From Nitrospirota bacterium (GTDB lineage: Bacteria > Nitrospirota > Thermodesulfovibrionia > Thermodesulfovibrionales > UBA9159), in assembly GCA_021790195.1 (NCBI GenBank), contig JAJYIF010000016.1, positions 22,654 to 86,653 of the forward strand: 64,000 nucleotides of DNA. Direction: 5' to 3'. Below the pieces are notes generated by a model, which was not told where the DNA came from, ran no database searches, and saw nothing but the letters and a program-made list of their open reading frames with translations. Both the position numbers and the translations under genes were made by a program. Position 1 is the first letter of the stretch, and the number at the start of each line of letters is the position of its first letter. Shown piece after piece: positions 18,562 through 26,920 of this stretch.

Positions 18562-18707
18562 GCATTCGCCCCTCTTGTCTCAGCCATAAGCCATTTGATG
18601 GCCGCGTCCTCACTTTTTTCTATGGCAATTTCTACAGCGCGTTTACACCCCGATCTAGCCTTCTCAATAGCGACCTTCAATTTTGTCCACCAGTTGCTTA
18701 TAGACAT
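18558..18707 (-). CDS. Tiny gene between res and the zeta-like kinase
   Basis: A 49-residue frame from the ATG at 18707 (MSISNWWTKLKVAIEKARS to the end ETRGANA) overlaps the last 44 bases of the restriction gene and ends at the TGA that overlaps the kinase TTG start. It is basic and helical. Its fit between two coupled genes suggests it is translated, possibly as an antitoxin for the kinase. Nothing in the sequence gives a function. Confidence 0.5.
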   Translation of the reverse strand: MSISNWWTKLKVAIEKARSGCKRAVEIAIEKSEDAAIKWLMAETRGANA

Positions 18708-21312
18708 TCCTGCCTCGCGCATCTTTCTTCTCCGCCATAAGGAAAAGGCCTTTCCCTTTACTTTTCTCTTCCCATAATTCGCCAAGATTCCGCTTTTCCT
18801 TCGAATCGTCGTTTGTAATATATTGCTTGCCTTTGTATTCAATCACAAAAATGCGTCCGTCCAATAACTCCGCCACAAAATCAGGCCAAAACATATCCGT
18901 TGATGTCGGTAAGCCAAAAGAATATTTGGACTTGGCTACGTTTTTGATCCAGTGCTTCACCTGCGGCAGACTGTCCAATGCTTTTGCACACTCAAATTCC
19001 TCGCCGGATGATTCAAGCTCGCCGATAAGGGGATGAAAGTGTTTGCGGAATTTGTAAGGAGCCTGTTTATAGTAATAATTGGCAGCGTAATTGTTAAGGG
19101 TAAAGATAACTGGGAACTCATAGCTTGTCTCGACCGCAGCAGCCAGCCCGAAAAGAGTTGTCTGATAACCTTCTTCATGGGCTTTTTGATAATACTCCTT
19201 GATCTTCTCGATAAGCACCTTTGCCAGAGGGTACTGGCTTCTAATCAACGCCGCAAGTTTGAATTTCCTTTGCTCCAGCAAGTAATCGATTGTGCGCCTC
19301 AAGAACTCCAGCATCACTTCTTGCCGCACAAACTTCTGGCGCACTTGTTTGTCCAGTTGGCGCGAAAAATCCCCGGCAGTCAACAAACTGGGAACGTCGC
19401 TTAAATCCAGTTGCCGTGAATCATCCACCAGGCCATAAACTACCTTCTTGCCCAGGATGTCCACTTCAAAGGTCCGGGCAGTCTCATTGATCGAGAACTC
19501 CGCCTCGGAAAGTTCGGCGGGATAGTCAAGAAGGCTCCATCCTTTCTCAGGTAGAAACAGCTCTTTCTCAACAAGCTCCAACTCGCCCTGAATCCAGATA
19601 CAGAGTCGAGGCACGGTAAGTTTTTCGCCTTTTTCGGCCGGTGTCAGATTACGCTTGCGAAGGCTGCGATAAACATGGACTCTTTTCCTCACATCCTCAA
19701 TCCGGGCCGGCGGTACAGCGCCGATGATTTTCTCGGCAAGCTCATCGCTGATATCACCATTGACCTCAATCTTCACCTGACCGATCTCATCTTCTTTCAC
19801 GTTTATCTGCGCGCTTTCTTCTTCGGTCATACAACCAAAGTCCGGCATATCCTCAAGTGTAAATATCAAAGGCTCAGGCGCCTTATAAGTAAGCAAAGGC
19901 AAATCTGTTTCCTCAATGAGAGGAGGCTGCGACTGCTGAAGATAAGCGTCTATTTCCTCCTCTTCGAAACCCATAGACACAAGGCGGTCATGCAATTGGC
20001 TTGCGGCCAGGGCAAAGTCTGAAGACGACACATGGGCATACGCCCGGTTAAGTTCGTCGTGCTGCCGCTTCTTTGCATACGGCATCCTCAGCACTCTACC
20101 CAATAACTGCTCGACATCCTTGCTGGAATGTATGTTGGCTACGGAACAAAAGACATATGCAAATGAACAGTCCCAACCTTCTTTTAGCGCCTCTACGGTA
20201 ATCACATATTCAACCTTGCATCCGGGATCAAAAAGGTCAATCCCATCAAGCTCACGCTGGATGCCGGTTGCAACGGCAATGCTGCCGGGAGATATCTTCT
20301 CATTTTCGATCAGATGCTGTCTGAGCGCTTCAACCGTGACCTCTTTGTCCTTGCTCTCCGCCTGAAGCAGGACGATAGGGCGGATATATGACGCATCTTC
20401 TTTCGCCTTGAGCCCGAGCTTCTTGCAGGTCAATATCGCGTCGCGGACCGCTTCCTGCCAATTATTATGTTCGGTCAGCATGATCGGCAGCTTGATCATA
20501 TCCTCGGCCTTCAACTCCGAGGCGGAAACCCTGAAAAGCACGTTGCTTGCGGTTGCCTTGCCGGTGTCGGGCGTCGCCGTATACTCTACAATACATGCCG
20601 GGCGGACACGTTGAAGCACCTCAAAAGTCAGTGAGGTTCGGGCATTATGTGCCTCATCCATAATTACAAGCGGCTTATGGATGTGCAGAAGATTTGCAAA
20701 AGAATATTTTATCTTTCCGGCATCGGGACCTTCTTCAATTAGTTCGAGGCCAGGCCTCGTGGGAGAGATTCGTGAGAAGTGTGGCTCGAAGTTTTCATTA
20801 TGAGCGTATATCTTTCTGCCCTCCGTGTTATTTACCCGGAGAGTCGCCAGCGTGCCGACGATCAAACAAACCTTTTCCGTCAGGTCCTGAGGCCGAATCT
20901 GCTCTATTTCAGAGATATCGAATACCGCCACTCTTCCTTCAAAGGCATTGTCTATCGCTTCACGACACGGATGAGAAGGCTTTCGTAAAACCTCAAGCGT
21001 CTGTTCCCTGATGGTGTTTGACGGCACGAGCCAGAGCACAACAGGGTAATCCTGTTCAAGATAGCTTCGGGTCTCGGCAATGCTGTATGCCGCGAGTACT
21101 GTCTTGCCTCCGCCCGTCGGAAGTCGCAAGCAAACATAAGGGACGTCATCAAGGCCATCCACCGTGCGATAGGGTGGATGAAGTCTATCGGGCTCTCTTT
21201 TTCTCAAAGCTTCATCAAATGCCTGTTTCGGCCCGATAACACGCGCCTCTTCCAGAAATTCGCGCAGGACCTTCAGCGACGTCTTCTGGTAATCCTTTAA
21301 CTCAAAAGCCAT
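18664..21312 (-). CDS. res: Type III restriction enzyme helicase-nuclease subunit (Res)
   Basis: The 882-residue protein begins with a superfamily 2 helicase core: LRLPTGGGKTVLAAY (motif I), MDEAHNA (motif II, DEAH), YTATP (motif III), and LGRVLRMPYAKKR (motif VI). Near the C-terminus, FWPDFVAELLDGRIFVIEYK has the D...ExK of a PD-(D/E)XK nuclease, and the ending is intact. With the Mod protein encoded upstream on the same strand it should form a type III restriction-modification complex that translocates along DNA and cuts beside the site. A 795-base interval holding a nuclease gene and repeats separates it from mod. Confidence 0.92.
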   Translation of the reverse strand: MAFELKDYQKTSLKVLREFLEEARVIGPKQAFDEALRKREPDRLHPPYRTVDGLDDVPYVCLRLPTGGGKTVLAAYSIAETRSYLEQDYPVVLWLVPSNTIREQTLEVLRKPSHPCREAIDNAFEGRVAVFDISEIEQIRPQDLTEKVCLIVGTLATLRVNNTEGRKIYAHNENFEPHFSRISPTRPGLELIEEGPDAGKIKYSFANLLHIHKPLVIMDEAHNARTSLTFEVLQRVRPACIVEYTATPDTGKATASNVLFRVSASELKAEDMIKLPIMLTEHNNWQEAVRDAILTCKKLGLKAKEDASYIRPIVLLQAESKDKEVTVEALRQHLIENEKISPGSIAVATGIQRELDGIDLFDPGCKVEYVITVEALKEGWDCSFAYVFCSVANIHSSKDVEQLLGRVLRMPYAKKRQHDELNRAYAHVSSSDFALAASQLHDRLVSMGFEEEEIDAYLQQSQPPLIEETDLPLLTYKAPEPLIFTLEDMPDFGCMTEEESAQINVKEDEIGQVKIEVNGDISDELAEKIIGAVPPARIEDVRKRVHVYRSLRKRNLTPAEKGEKLTVPRLCIWIQGELELVEKELFLPEKGWSLLDYPAELSEAEFSINETARTFEVDILGKKVVYGLVDDSRQLDLSDVPSLLTAGDFSRQLDKQVRQKFVRQEVMLEFLRRTIDYLLEQRKFKLAALIRSQYPLAKVLIEKIKEYYQKAHEEGYQTTLFGLAAAVETSYEFPVIFTLNNYAANYYYKQAPYKFRKHFHPLIGELESSGEEFECAKALDSLPQVKHWIKNVAKSKYSFGLPTSTDMFWPDFVAELLDGRIFVIEYKGKQYITNDDSKEKRNLGELWEEKSKGKGLFLMAEKKDARGRNVYKQLVDKIEGRY

Positions 21313-21350
21313 GATTATCCACTAACCGAATCATTCAGCATTCTCCCTAT

Positions 21351-21374
21351 TGTCATTCCGGCTTGTCCGGAATC
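21351..21374 (+). repeat. Palindromic repeat, left copy beside the GIY-YIG gene
   Basis: The sequence tgtcattccggcttgtccgg, then aatc, has internal dyad symmetry (ttccgg/ccggaa). It forms the last codons (IPDKPE) and the stop of the GIY-YIG gene. The inverted copy lies at 21686-21713 just before that gene's start. Confidence 0.75.
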
Positions 21375-21670
21375 CTTCCGGCGATGTCTTCATATAGGTC
21401 TCTCATCAAGGGATTCTCTCTTTTTATGAGCTCTATCTTGCCTTGCCTGCCCATATTCTTAATTTGTTTCTCACGAATTATTGCATTCCAGCTATCAGCA
21501 CACATCTCGTAATAAACCAGCTTGTGCAAGAAGTACCTGGCTGTAAAGCAATCAGGGTTAAGATTATTCTTATGCTCATAAACTCTTCGAATGAGATCAT
21601 TAGTAACCCCGACATATAAGGTCGGTCTCGCATTGGCCATAATATAAACAGCAAACGTTTTCTCCCTCAT
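21353..21670 (-). CDS. GIY-YIG domain endonuclease-like protein
   Basis: A compact 105-residue GIY-YIG protein: [20 protein letters not shown] carries the family's two tyrosine strands, followed by the catalytic Arg in [10 protein letters not shown], the YYE turn, and [10 protein letters not shown] with the metal-binding Glu region. Small proteins of this kind are widespread and lack a target-recognition domain; their function is not established. It lies between mod and res of the type III system, and its last codons are formed by a palindromic repeat whose inverted copy precedes the gene. Confidence 0.88.
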   Translation of the reverse strand: MREKTFAVYIMANARPTLYVGVTNDLIRRVYEHKNNLNPDCFTARYFLHKLVYYEMCADSWNAIIREKQIKNMGRQGKIELIKRENPLMRDLYEDIAGRIPDKPE

Positions 21671-21685
21671 CGGGCCATTATATCA

Positions 21686-21713
21686 GAAAGATTCCGGACA
21701 AGCCGGAATGACA
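21686..21713 (-). repeat. Palindromic repeat, right (inverted) copy
   Basis: The sequence gaaagattccggacaagccg, then gaatgaca, is the reverse complement of the copy at 21351-21374, with the same core. The two copies bracket the GIY-YIG gene as inverted repeats about 310 bases apart. Confidence 0.75.
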
Positions 21714-21740
21714 GTATACATAGCGACTTAGTAAGTAAAC

Positions 21741-21806
21741 TGTCATTGCGAGGAGTCTTCGACGTGGCAATCGCCTGTGAGGTTGCTTCGCTCCGCTCGC
21801 AATGAC
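21741..21806. repeat. Inverted-repeat element (cattgcgag family)
   Basis: The ends tgtcattgcgagg and ctcgcaatgac are inverted copies around a middle of about 40 bases. This is the familiar bacterial intergenic palindromic element in which a CATTGCGAG arm closes a longer imperfect hairpin. Confidence 0.7.
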
Positions 21807-21850
21807 GCGCTGAGACTTACTGATAAGACCGTTAGTAAAGCCGCGTTTCT

Positions 21851-21924
21851 TGTCATTGTCCGACTTGATCGGGCAATCCAGAACGCCTCGAAAATGCTGG
21901 ATTCCCGCCTTCGCGGGAATGACG
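21851..21924. repeat. Inverted-repeat element (ctggattcccgc family)
   Basis: A left part (tgtcattgtccgacttgatc, then gggcaatccag) pairs imperfectly with a right part (ctggattcccgccttcgcgg, then gaatgac). It is another member of the intergenic palindrome group gathered between mod and the GIY-YIG gene. Confidence 0.7.
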
Positions 21925-22023
21925 GCGCGTGGGGCTCTACTTTTGGCCTCCTTAGTATGTCGTTGCGTATTATGACCAATTGATTCCTGCATAACTATTG
22001 ACCTATGCATTTTCCACTCGATC

Positions 22024-22083
22024 TGTCACTCCCGCTTGTCGGGAGTCTTTCTGAAGAAAGATTCCGGACAAGCCGGAATGACA
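22024..22083. repeat. Composite palindromic repeat downstream of mod
   Basis: Two 28-base arms, tgtcactcccgcttgtcggg (22024 onward) and its diverged inverted copy ending agccggaatgaca at 22083, face each other, each with its own internal dyad. The right arm matches the copies that bracket the GIY-YIG gene. As a long hairpin it could also act as an end signal for mod transcripts. Confidence 0.7.
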
Positions 22084-22107
22084 AAATAAGAACCATCGGT
22101 TTCATGT

Positions 22108-23622
22108 TCATCTTGCCTTGATGTCATAGGGAATCTGCTTGAATATTATACCTTCCGCCTGAAGGCGTTCGGCGCCAAGCCTCGTTGTTTCCCCGTAAAT
22201 TACCTTCTGCCCCTCAAAAGGCGGCAGGTCTTTTAGAACCTTGCTCGTCAGGACATTGCCGCCGTCAGGCCTCTTGTCGCCGAGTATTCCGTTGAAAAGA
22301 AGATAATAGGCGGTCTCGTTATGAACGCCAAGTAAAGGAGATTTTGCCTTCTTGCCGATAGGCGTTTTGGTTTCGCAAAACCATACGTGCGCGGCGAGAG
22401 TGGCAAACCGTATGTTTTGGTTGATCTTGCCCGTTTCATCGAACACAGCATCACCGAGGCGATAGAAGCGAAACCCTCCTCCTCCCTGCCAGTTCACCGC
22501 TTTTGAAATTCCGCCCTGCTCGCCGTCAATCACCTTCTTCAGTCTCGGCACGCAATGAGTAACAGCATGCTCGCCCATTTCAATGCCTATATATCTTCGG
22601 CCCATCTTGTGCGCAACGGCACAGGTAGTGCCGGAGCCGAGGAAGGAGTCGAGAACGATGTCGCCGGGATTTGTGGCAATTTCGATAATTCTGCAGAGCA
22701 ACCGTTCGGGTTTAGGAGTACCAAATGTAACATCCTTACCGAACAGAAGTTGACTTTCCTTCTTTGATTCATCTGTATGCCCGACTTCTTCATGGGACCA
22801 CCATGTCCAAGGGACATGTCCTTCAACTTCGCTCAAGTATCTAATAACGTTCGGCTGCGAATTATTATCTTTCCCAAAATATATCCTGCCTTGTTCTAAT
22901 AGTTTCTTGTACTCTGATTCAAGTGTACTCCAACATCTCCCTTCAGGTGGTAAATGTACTTTACCCTTCGGCGTTGTTATGGAATACATTTGATTTGGCC
23001 GCCACCCTTGCGCAGTCATTGGAATACCACGCCAAGGCCCGCGGGGATCATTATTTGGGTTCTTGTAAACCTTACGACTCTTTTCATCAAGACTTACTTT
23101 GTTTCGAGTAAGTTTAAATCGTTCTGGGTCTCTTGCATATATCATTACATATTCATGTACATCCCCAATTGCTTCTCGATTTTCTCGTGAATACCGCTTC
23201 TGCCAAACGTTAGTTGCAACAAACTTCTTCCTTCCGAATATCTCATCCATTATCACCTTAAGATAATGTCCCTCGTTGTCGTCTATGGAAACCCATATGC
23301 TGCCGTCTTCCGAGAGGAACTCCCTCAGAAGTTCAAGGCGAGGATAGACCATGGAGAGCCATTTTGAATGTTCGAGGTTGTCGTCGTAGTGCTCAAAGGC
23401 GCTTTTGGTGTTGTACGGTGGATCGATATATATGCATTTCACTCTACCGGCATAATAAGGCAGCAGGGCCTTGAGCGCGTCGAGGTTGTCGCCCTGAATG
23501 ATCATGTTTTCGGTCTGTGCGTCACCATAGGACAAGTCCGGTACGGCCTCCAAAAGCCGATACGGCGCCTTCTGGGCAAGTCTGATGTCAGCTTCACGCG
23601 TCAGCCACGTTAAGGTCGGCAT
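22108..23622 (-). CDS. mod: Type III DNA methyltransferase (Mod), beta class
   Basis: The catalytic motif IV IDPPYNT lies near residue 70 and the SAM-binding motif I LDSFLGSGTT near residue 345; this order defines a beta-class amino-methyltransferase, as in type III Mod proteins. The 504-residue protein has a central target-recognition region and the ending GGGGFRFYRLGD plus about 90 more residues found in Mod proteins. It should methylate adenine on one strand of an asymmetric site and guide Res (18664-21312). Start ATG at 23622, just after the PIN gene on the same strand. Confidence 0.92.
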   Translation of the reverse strand: MPTLTWLTREADIRLAQKAPYRLLEAVPDLSYGDAQTENMIIQGDNLDALKALLPYYAGRVKCIYIDPPYNTKSAFEHYDDNLEHSKWLSMVYPRLELLREFLSEDGSIWVSIDDNEGHYLKVIMDEIFGRKKFVATNVWQKRYSRENREAIGDVHEYVMIYARDPERFKLTRNKVSLDEKSRKVYKNPNNDPRGPWRGIPMTAQGWRPNQMYSITTPKGKVHLPPEGRCWSTLESEYKKLLEQGRIYFGKDNNSQPNVIRYLSEVEGHVPWTWWSHEEVGHTDESKKESQLLFGKDVTFGTPKPERLLCRIIEIATNPGDIVLDSFLGSGTTCAVAHKMGRRYIGIEMGEHAVTHCVPRLKKVIDGEQGGISKAVNWQGGGGFRFYRLGDAVFDETGKINQNIRFATLAAHVWFCETKTPIGKKAKSPLLGVHNETAYYLLFNGILGDKRPDGGNVLTSKVLKDLPPFEGQKVIYGETTRLGAERLQAEGIIFKQIPYDIKAR

Positions 23623-23627
23623 GCAGT

Positions 23628-24056
23628 CTACCTGAAATCCTTGAGCAGCATTATATGACCGCTCCCTTTGACCTTCTTATAATACGCTTCGTCCGCTGTT
23701 ACTAACAGGCCCTTATGCTTTATCGCAAGCGCATGATAAACCGCATCGTAGAAAGTAGCGCCGCATCGTTTCATAATTTCAAATGTCTTGACACAGAGCG
23801 TCTGTGTAATTTCAACCGATGGGAAGCGATAGTCGATGAAGACTTCCATAAGAGACCCCGCCATTTCCGGAACCTTCATCCCCAACACATTTGCAACTTC
23901 AAACACCCATAGGCCCGGCAGCAAAATCTCGTACTCGCCGGCGACCCACCCTTCCAGAAGGATTTCTGCCTTTGCGCTATCATGCTCGTCAGGCACTGCA
24001 TTGAAAGCCCATTTAAGGATGACTGATGCATCAGGGACGATGACCCCGTGTTTCAA
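23628..24056 (-). CDS. PIN-domain (VapC-like) ribonuclease toxin
   Basis: The PIN pattern is clear: VIVPDASVILKW with the first Asp, LWVFEVANVLG with Glu, GATFYDAVYHALAI with Asp, and LLVTADEAYYKKV near the end. No ATG fits; the start is a TTG at 24056, 3 bases after the stop of the antitoxin gene, so translation is probably coupled. It is separate in sequence from the other PIN protein in this window and forms a usual antitoxin-toxin pair with 24060-24299. Confidence 0.87.
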   Translation of the reverse strand: MKHGVIVPDASVILKWAFNAVPDEHDSAKAEILLEGWVAGEYEILLPGLWVFEVANVLGMKVPEMAGSLMEVFIDYRFPSVEITQTLCVKTFEIMKRCGATFYDAVYHALAIKHKGLLVTADEAYYKKVKGSGHIMLLKDFR

Positions 24057-24059
24057 CAG

Positions 24060-24299
24060 CTAAGGCCTCGTCCTGTCGGCGTATATGGCAGTCACGATTT
24101 CTTTAGCAGTGACGAGAGGCATTTTCTTCCTGAGTTTCTTTAACTTTTCCGTAGCCTGCCGCCTTCTCAAAAAAGCAAGCTCCCTGGCAAGCGCCTCATT
24201 GACAACTTTACTTCTCATCCCCGCAGGGACAACGGCCTCAAATTCCTCGGCCAGGTCGGCTTTTATCATGAAGTTCAACCTCCGCGCCGCGGCTTTCAT
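24060..24299 (-). CDS. VapB-like antitoxin
   Basis: A 79-residue basic protein starting MKAAARRLNFMIKADLAEEF has an N-terminal strand-helix-helix with GMRSKVVNEALARELAFLRR, as in ribbon-helix-helix antitoxins, and a long charged C-terminal helix for toxin binding. The ATG at 24299, behind AGAGG, was chosen over a frame extending to 24332. It lies directly upstream of the PIN toxin gene. Confidence 0.75.
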   Translation of the reverse strand: MKAAARRLNFMIKADLAEEFEAVVPAGMRSKVVNEALARELAFLRRRQATEKLKKLRKKMPLVTAKEIVTAIYADRTRP

Positions 24300-24374
24300 A
24301 TCATCACCTCTTCCATCAATATTATATATCAATTATACACACTAATCTTATGTATTACAATGCTGCCCCGATCT

Positions 24375-25091
24375 TCATCGCGCAGCCTCATAAACAGGCA
24401 ATGTCCCTTCTCTCGAAAAACTGTAAATTTGATCTCCGGCTACGATAATATGATCAGCAACCTGAACGTTTATTCCTCCAAGCGCCTGGACAAGATTTCG
24501 GGTCATCCTGTGATCATGCGTGGACGGCTTAATGCCTCCGCCGGGGTGATTGTGCGCAAGAATTACGGACGCGGCCTTGTGCCTCACCGCAGCCTCGACG
24601 ACATGCCGGGGATGAACAAGCGCATCCCTCACCGTACCCTCGCTTATCAATGCCGGATAAAGAACACGCAACTGAGAATCGAGACAGATCGCGTAAAACA
24701 CTTCCTCGGAACGGCCTGCCATAAGGGGGACAAGGTATTCGGCAGCAGCTTCAGAAGTATTGAGCGTCTTTCGTGAGTGCCTCACCCTGTCGTGAAAGTA
24801 TCGCCGCGTGACTTGTGGGATCATAGACAGAAATACAGCGGCAGTTGAGCCCACGCCTTCAACAGATGCCAGATCTTTGGGGTCCGCCTCAAGCACGGCC
24901 GACAGACTGCCGAACCGCTGCATCAGCTTGTGAGCAATTGGATTAGTGTCGAGCCGAGGAATCGTCTGAAACAAAAGCAGTTCAAGGACCTGGTGGTCTT
25001 CGAAATTATCCAACCCTTCTTTAAGGAATCGACTCCTCAGGCGCTCGCGGTGGCCTCCGTGAAGGTCTTTGCCCGAGCATGAATCAGTCAC
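24375..25091 (-). CDS. radC: RadC-like JAB1/MPN domain protein (first copy)
   Basis: The N-terminal helix-hairpin-helix part (SVEGVGSTAAVFLSM) and the JAMM metal-protease-like motif (ILAHNHPGGGIKPSTHD) identify a RadC/DUF2466 protein of 238 residues. Despite the name, a role in recombination repair is not supported in the better-studied cases. This copy lies at the edge of the defence island and differs clearly from the second RadC at 32403-33086, which accompanies the purine genes. RadC-like genes are frequent on mobile and defence islands. Confidence 0.88.
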   Translation of the reverse strand: MTDSCSGKDLHGGHRERLRSRFLKEGLDNFEDHQVLELLLFQTIPRLDTNPIAHKLMQRFGSLSAVLEADPKDLASVEGVGSTAAVFLSMIPQVTRRYFHDRVRHSRKTLNTSEAAAEYLVPLMAGRSEEVFYAICLDSQLRVLYPALISEGTVRDALVHPRHVVEAAVRHKAASVILAHNHPGGGIKPSTHDHRMTRNLVQALGGINVQVADHIIVAGDQIYSFSREGTLPVYEAAR

Positions 25092-25331
25092 GGAACAATC
25101 CCCTGCTCACAGGAATAGGGGCGGACTCTTCTTTTGCGCCAGCGGAAATTGACGACTCTACCTTGCTCTTTGTTCTATATACCAAAATCCCCTCTCCCAG
25201 TAATTATGTAATATTAAAGACTCACCTGACAAATTGCAACCGTCTTCTTCGCAAAAGACATCCCCCGAGCCCGACGGCGCATTGGATCATAAGTGGCAGC
25301 TGTGCAAAGCGTCCGTACCAAACTTCTGTGA

Positions 25332-25345
25332 TATAATTCCGTATC
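25332..25345 (+). promoter_or_regulatory. -10 box directly before murJ
   Basis: A perfect TATAAT at 25332-25337 lies 8 bases before the GTG start of murJ. No good -35 box is seen at 16-18 bases and there is no ribosome binding site. If used, the transcript would begin at or next to the start codon (a leaderless mRNA). Confidence 0.4.
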
Positions 25346-26920
25346 GTGGATACCAAGGTCAGAATAGCGAAATCGGCCGGGGTCATGTCCCTGGCAACGT
25401 TTATCAGCCGGATTCTCGGGTTTGCAAGGGACATGATATTCGCGCTCTATTTCGGCGCAACCGGCACCTCGGACACCTTTTTTGCGGCCTTCAGAATCCC
25501 GAACCTGCTGCGCGAGCTCTTTGCGGAAGGGTCCATGTCTTCGGCCTTTATACCGGTCCTGACCGAGTACCGACAGAAGCACGGCGACGAAGAAGCCGGC
25601 AGGCTCGTGAAGATAACGTTCACTTTTATAGTCCTTGTGGTTGGGCTTGTATGTGCCCTTGGGATAATCTTTTCCCCGTCGATTGTCACTCTGATAGCTC
25701 CGGGGTTTGTGGCCTCCCCGGAAAAATTCTCACTGACAGTGCTTTTGACCCGCATAATGTTCCCCTTCCTTTTCTTCATCAGTCTCGCAGCGCTCGTCAT
25801 GGGCGCGCTGAACACGAGAAAGGTCTTCTTTGTCCCCGCCCTTGCTCCTGCGATGTTCAACATTGCCCTGATCGTGAGCATTGTCTTCTTTGAGTCGAGG
25901 TCCAGAGAGCCTATAACAGCGGCGGCGATAGGAGTCATAGCCGGAGGTTTTGTCCAGTTTGCCTTTCAACTCCCGTCTTTTTTTAGGAATGGATACAAAC
26001 TCGGCTTCAACACGGCCTTCAGACACCCCGGGCTGAAGCGCATGTCCGTCCTGCTGGTGCCGGCTACGCTGGCCCTGGCGGTAAACCAGATAAACATAGT
26101 CGTGTCGAACATCCTCGCCTCCTTTCTGCCGTCCGGGAGCATTACATATCTTTTCTACTCGATGAGGTTGATACAATTCCCGGTAGGCGTGTTCGGCGTC
26201 GCCATGGGGATGGCCGTCTTGCCGAGCCTCTCGGAGCACGCGGTAAAGGGCGACATCGACAGGCTGCGGGAAGACTTTTCCTTCGCCCTCAGACTCCTTT
26301 TTTTCATAACAGTGCCTTCGATGATCGGTCTTATCGCGCTCAGGGAACCGATAGTGAACCTGCTCTTCCAGAGGGGGAAATTTGATTATATTGCGGCGCA
26401 GAGGACGGCGGAGGCGCTGCTTTTCTATTCTTTGGGGGTTTGGTCTATCGTGGGGGTACGGACGATCACTGCAGCGTTTTATTCGATGCAGGACACCAGG
26501 ACGCCGGTGAAGATAGCTGTCGTGGGAATGCTTTCAAATCTCCTGCTCAGTCTTGCCCTGATGGGCCCTCTCAGACATTCCGGACTGGCCCTTGCAAATT
26601 CACTCGCCTCCGGAGTAAATTTTGTGCTTCTCTTTTATTTCCTGAGACGCAGGCTGGGGAGGATAGACGCAAGAAGGATACTGAAGTCCTTCGCCAAGAT
26701 AGTATTTGCTTCCTCCGTGATGGGCGCGGCCGGATGGTCCCTGCTGCACGGAGATATCTGGACTGTTTCGGGAAGAGTGATACAGAAGGTATTTTATCTT
26801 TCCGGTACCGTCCTGTTATGCTTAGGCATCTACCTGTTTGTGAGTCTCCTGCTCAAGGGTGACGAAATTAATTATGTCTACTCGGCCATAATAAGCCGCA
26901 TAAGACGGAGAACCGCATGA
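25346..26920 (+). CDS. murJ: Lipid II flippase MurJ (MviN)
   Basis: MurJ flips lipid II across the cytoplasmic membrane for peptidoglycan synthesis. The 524-residue protein has about 14 hydrophobic segments and the family signature near the start (TFISRILGFARDMIFALYFG) and GTSDTFFAAFRIPNLLRELF, including the conserved Arg residues of the central cavity. The start is GTG at 25346. Its stop overlaps the start of the following hydrolase gene (ATGA). Confidence 0.95.
   Translation: MDTKVRIAKSAGVMSLATFISRILGFARDMIFALYFGATGTSDTFFAAFRIPNLLRELFAEGSMSSAFIPVLTEYRQKHGDEEAGRLVKITFTFIVLVVGLVCALGIIFSPSIVTLIAPGFVASPEKFSLTVLLTRIMFPFLFFISLAALVMGALNTRKVFFVPALAPAMFNIALIVSIVFFESRSREPITAAAIGVIAGGFVQFAFQLPSFFRNGYKLGFNTAFRHPGLKRMSVLLVPATLALAVNQINIVVSNILASFLPSGSITYLFYSMRLIQFPVGVFGVAMGMAVLPSLSEHAVKGDIDRLREDFSFALRLLFFITVPSMIGLIALREPIVNLLFQRGKFDYIAAQRTAEALLFYSLGVWSIVGVRTITAAFYSMQDTRTPVKIAVVGMLSNLLLSLALMGPLRHSGLALANSLASGVNFVLLFYFLRRRLGRIDARRILKSFAKIVFASSVMGAAGWSLLHGDIWTVSGRVIQKVFYLSGTVLLCLGIYLFVSLLLKGDEINYVYSAIISRIRRRTA

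Noticed and set aside
18708..18842. A 94-residue form of the tiny gene before the zeta-like kinase
   Set aside because: The extra part lies wholly inside res in another frame and looks like a shadow; the ATG at 18707 is the more reasonable start.
21671..22107. A CRISPR array in the repeat-rich gap
   Set aside because: The repeats are inverted, of several types and unevenly spaced, without regular spacers.
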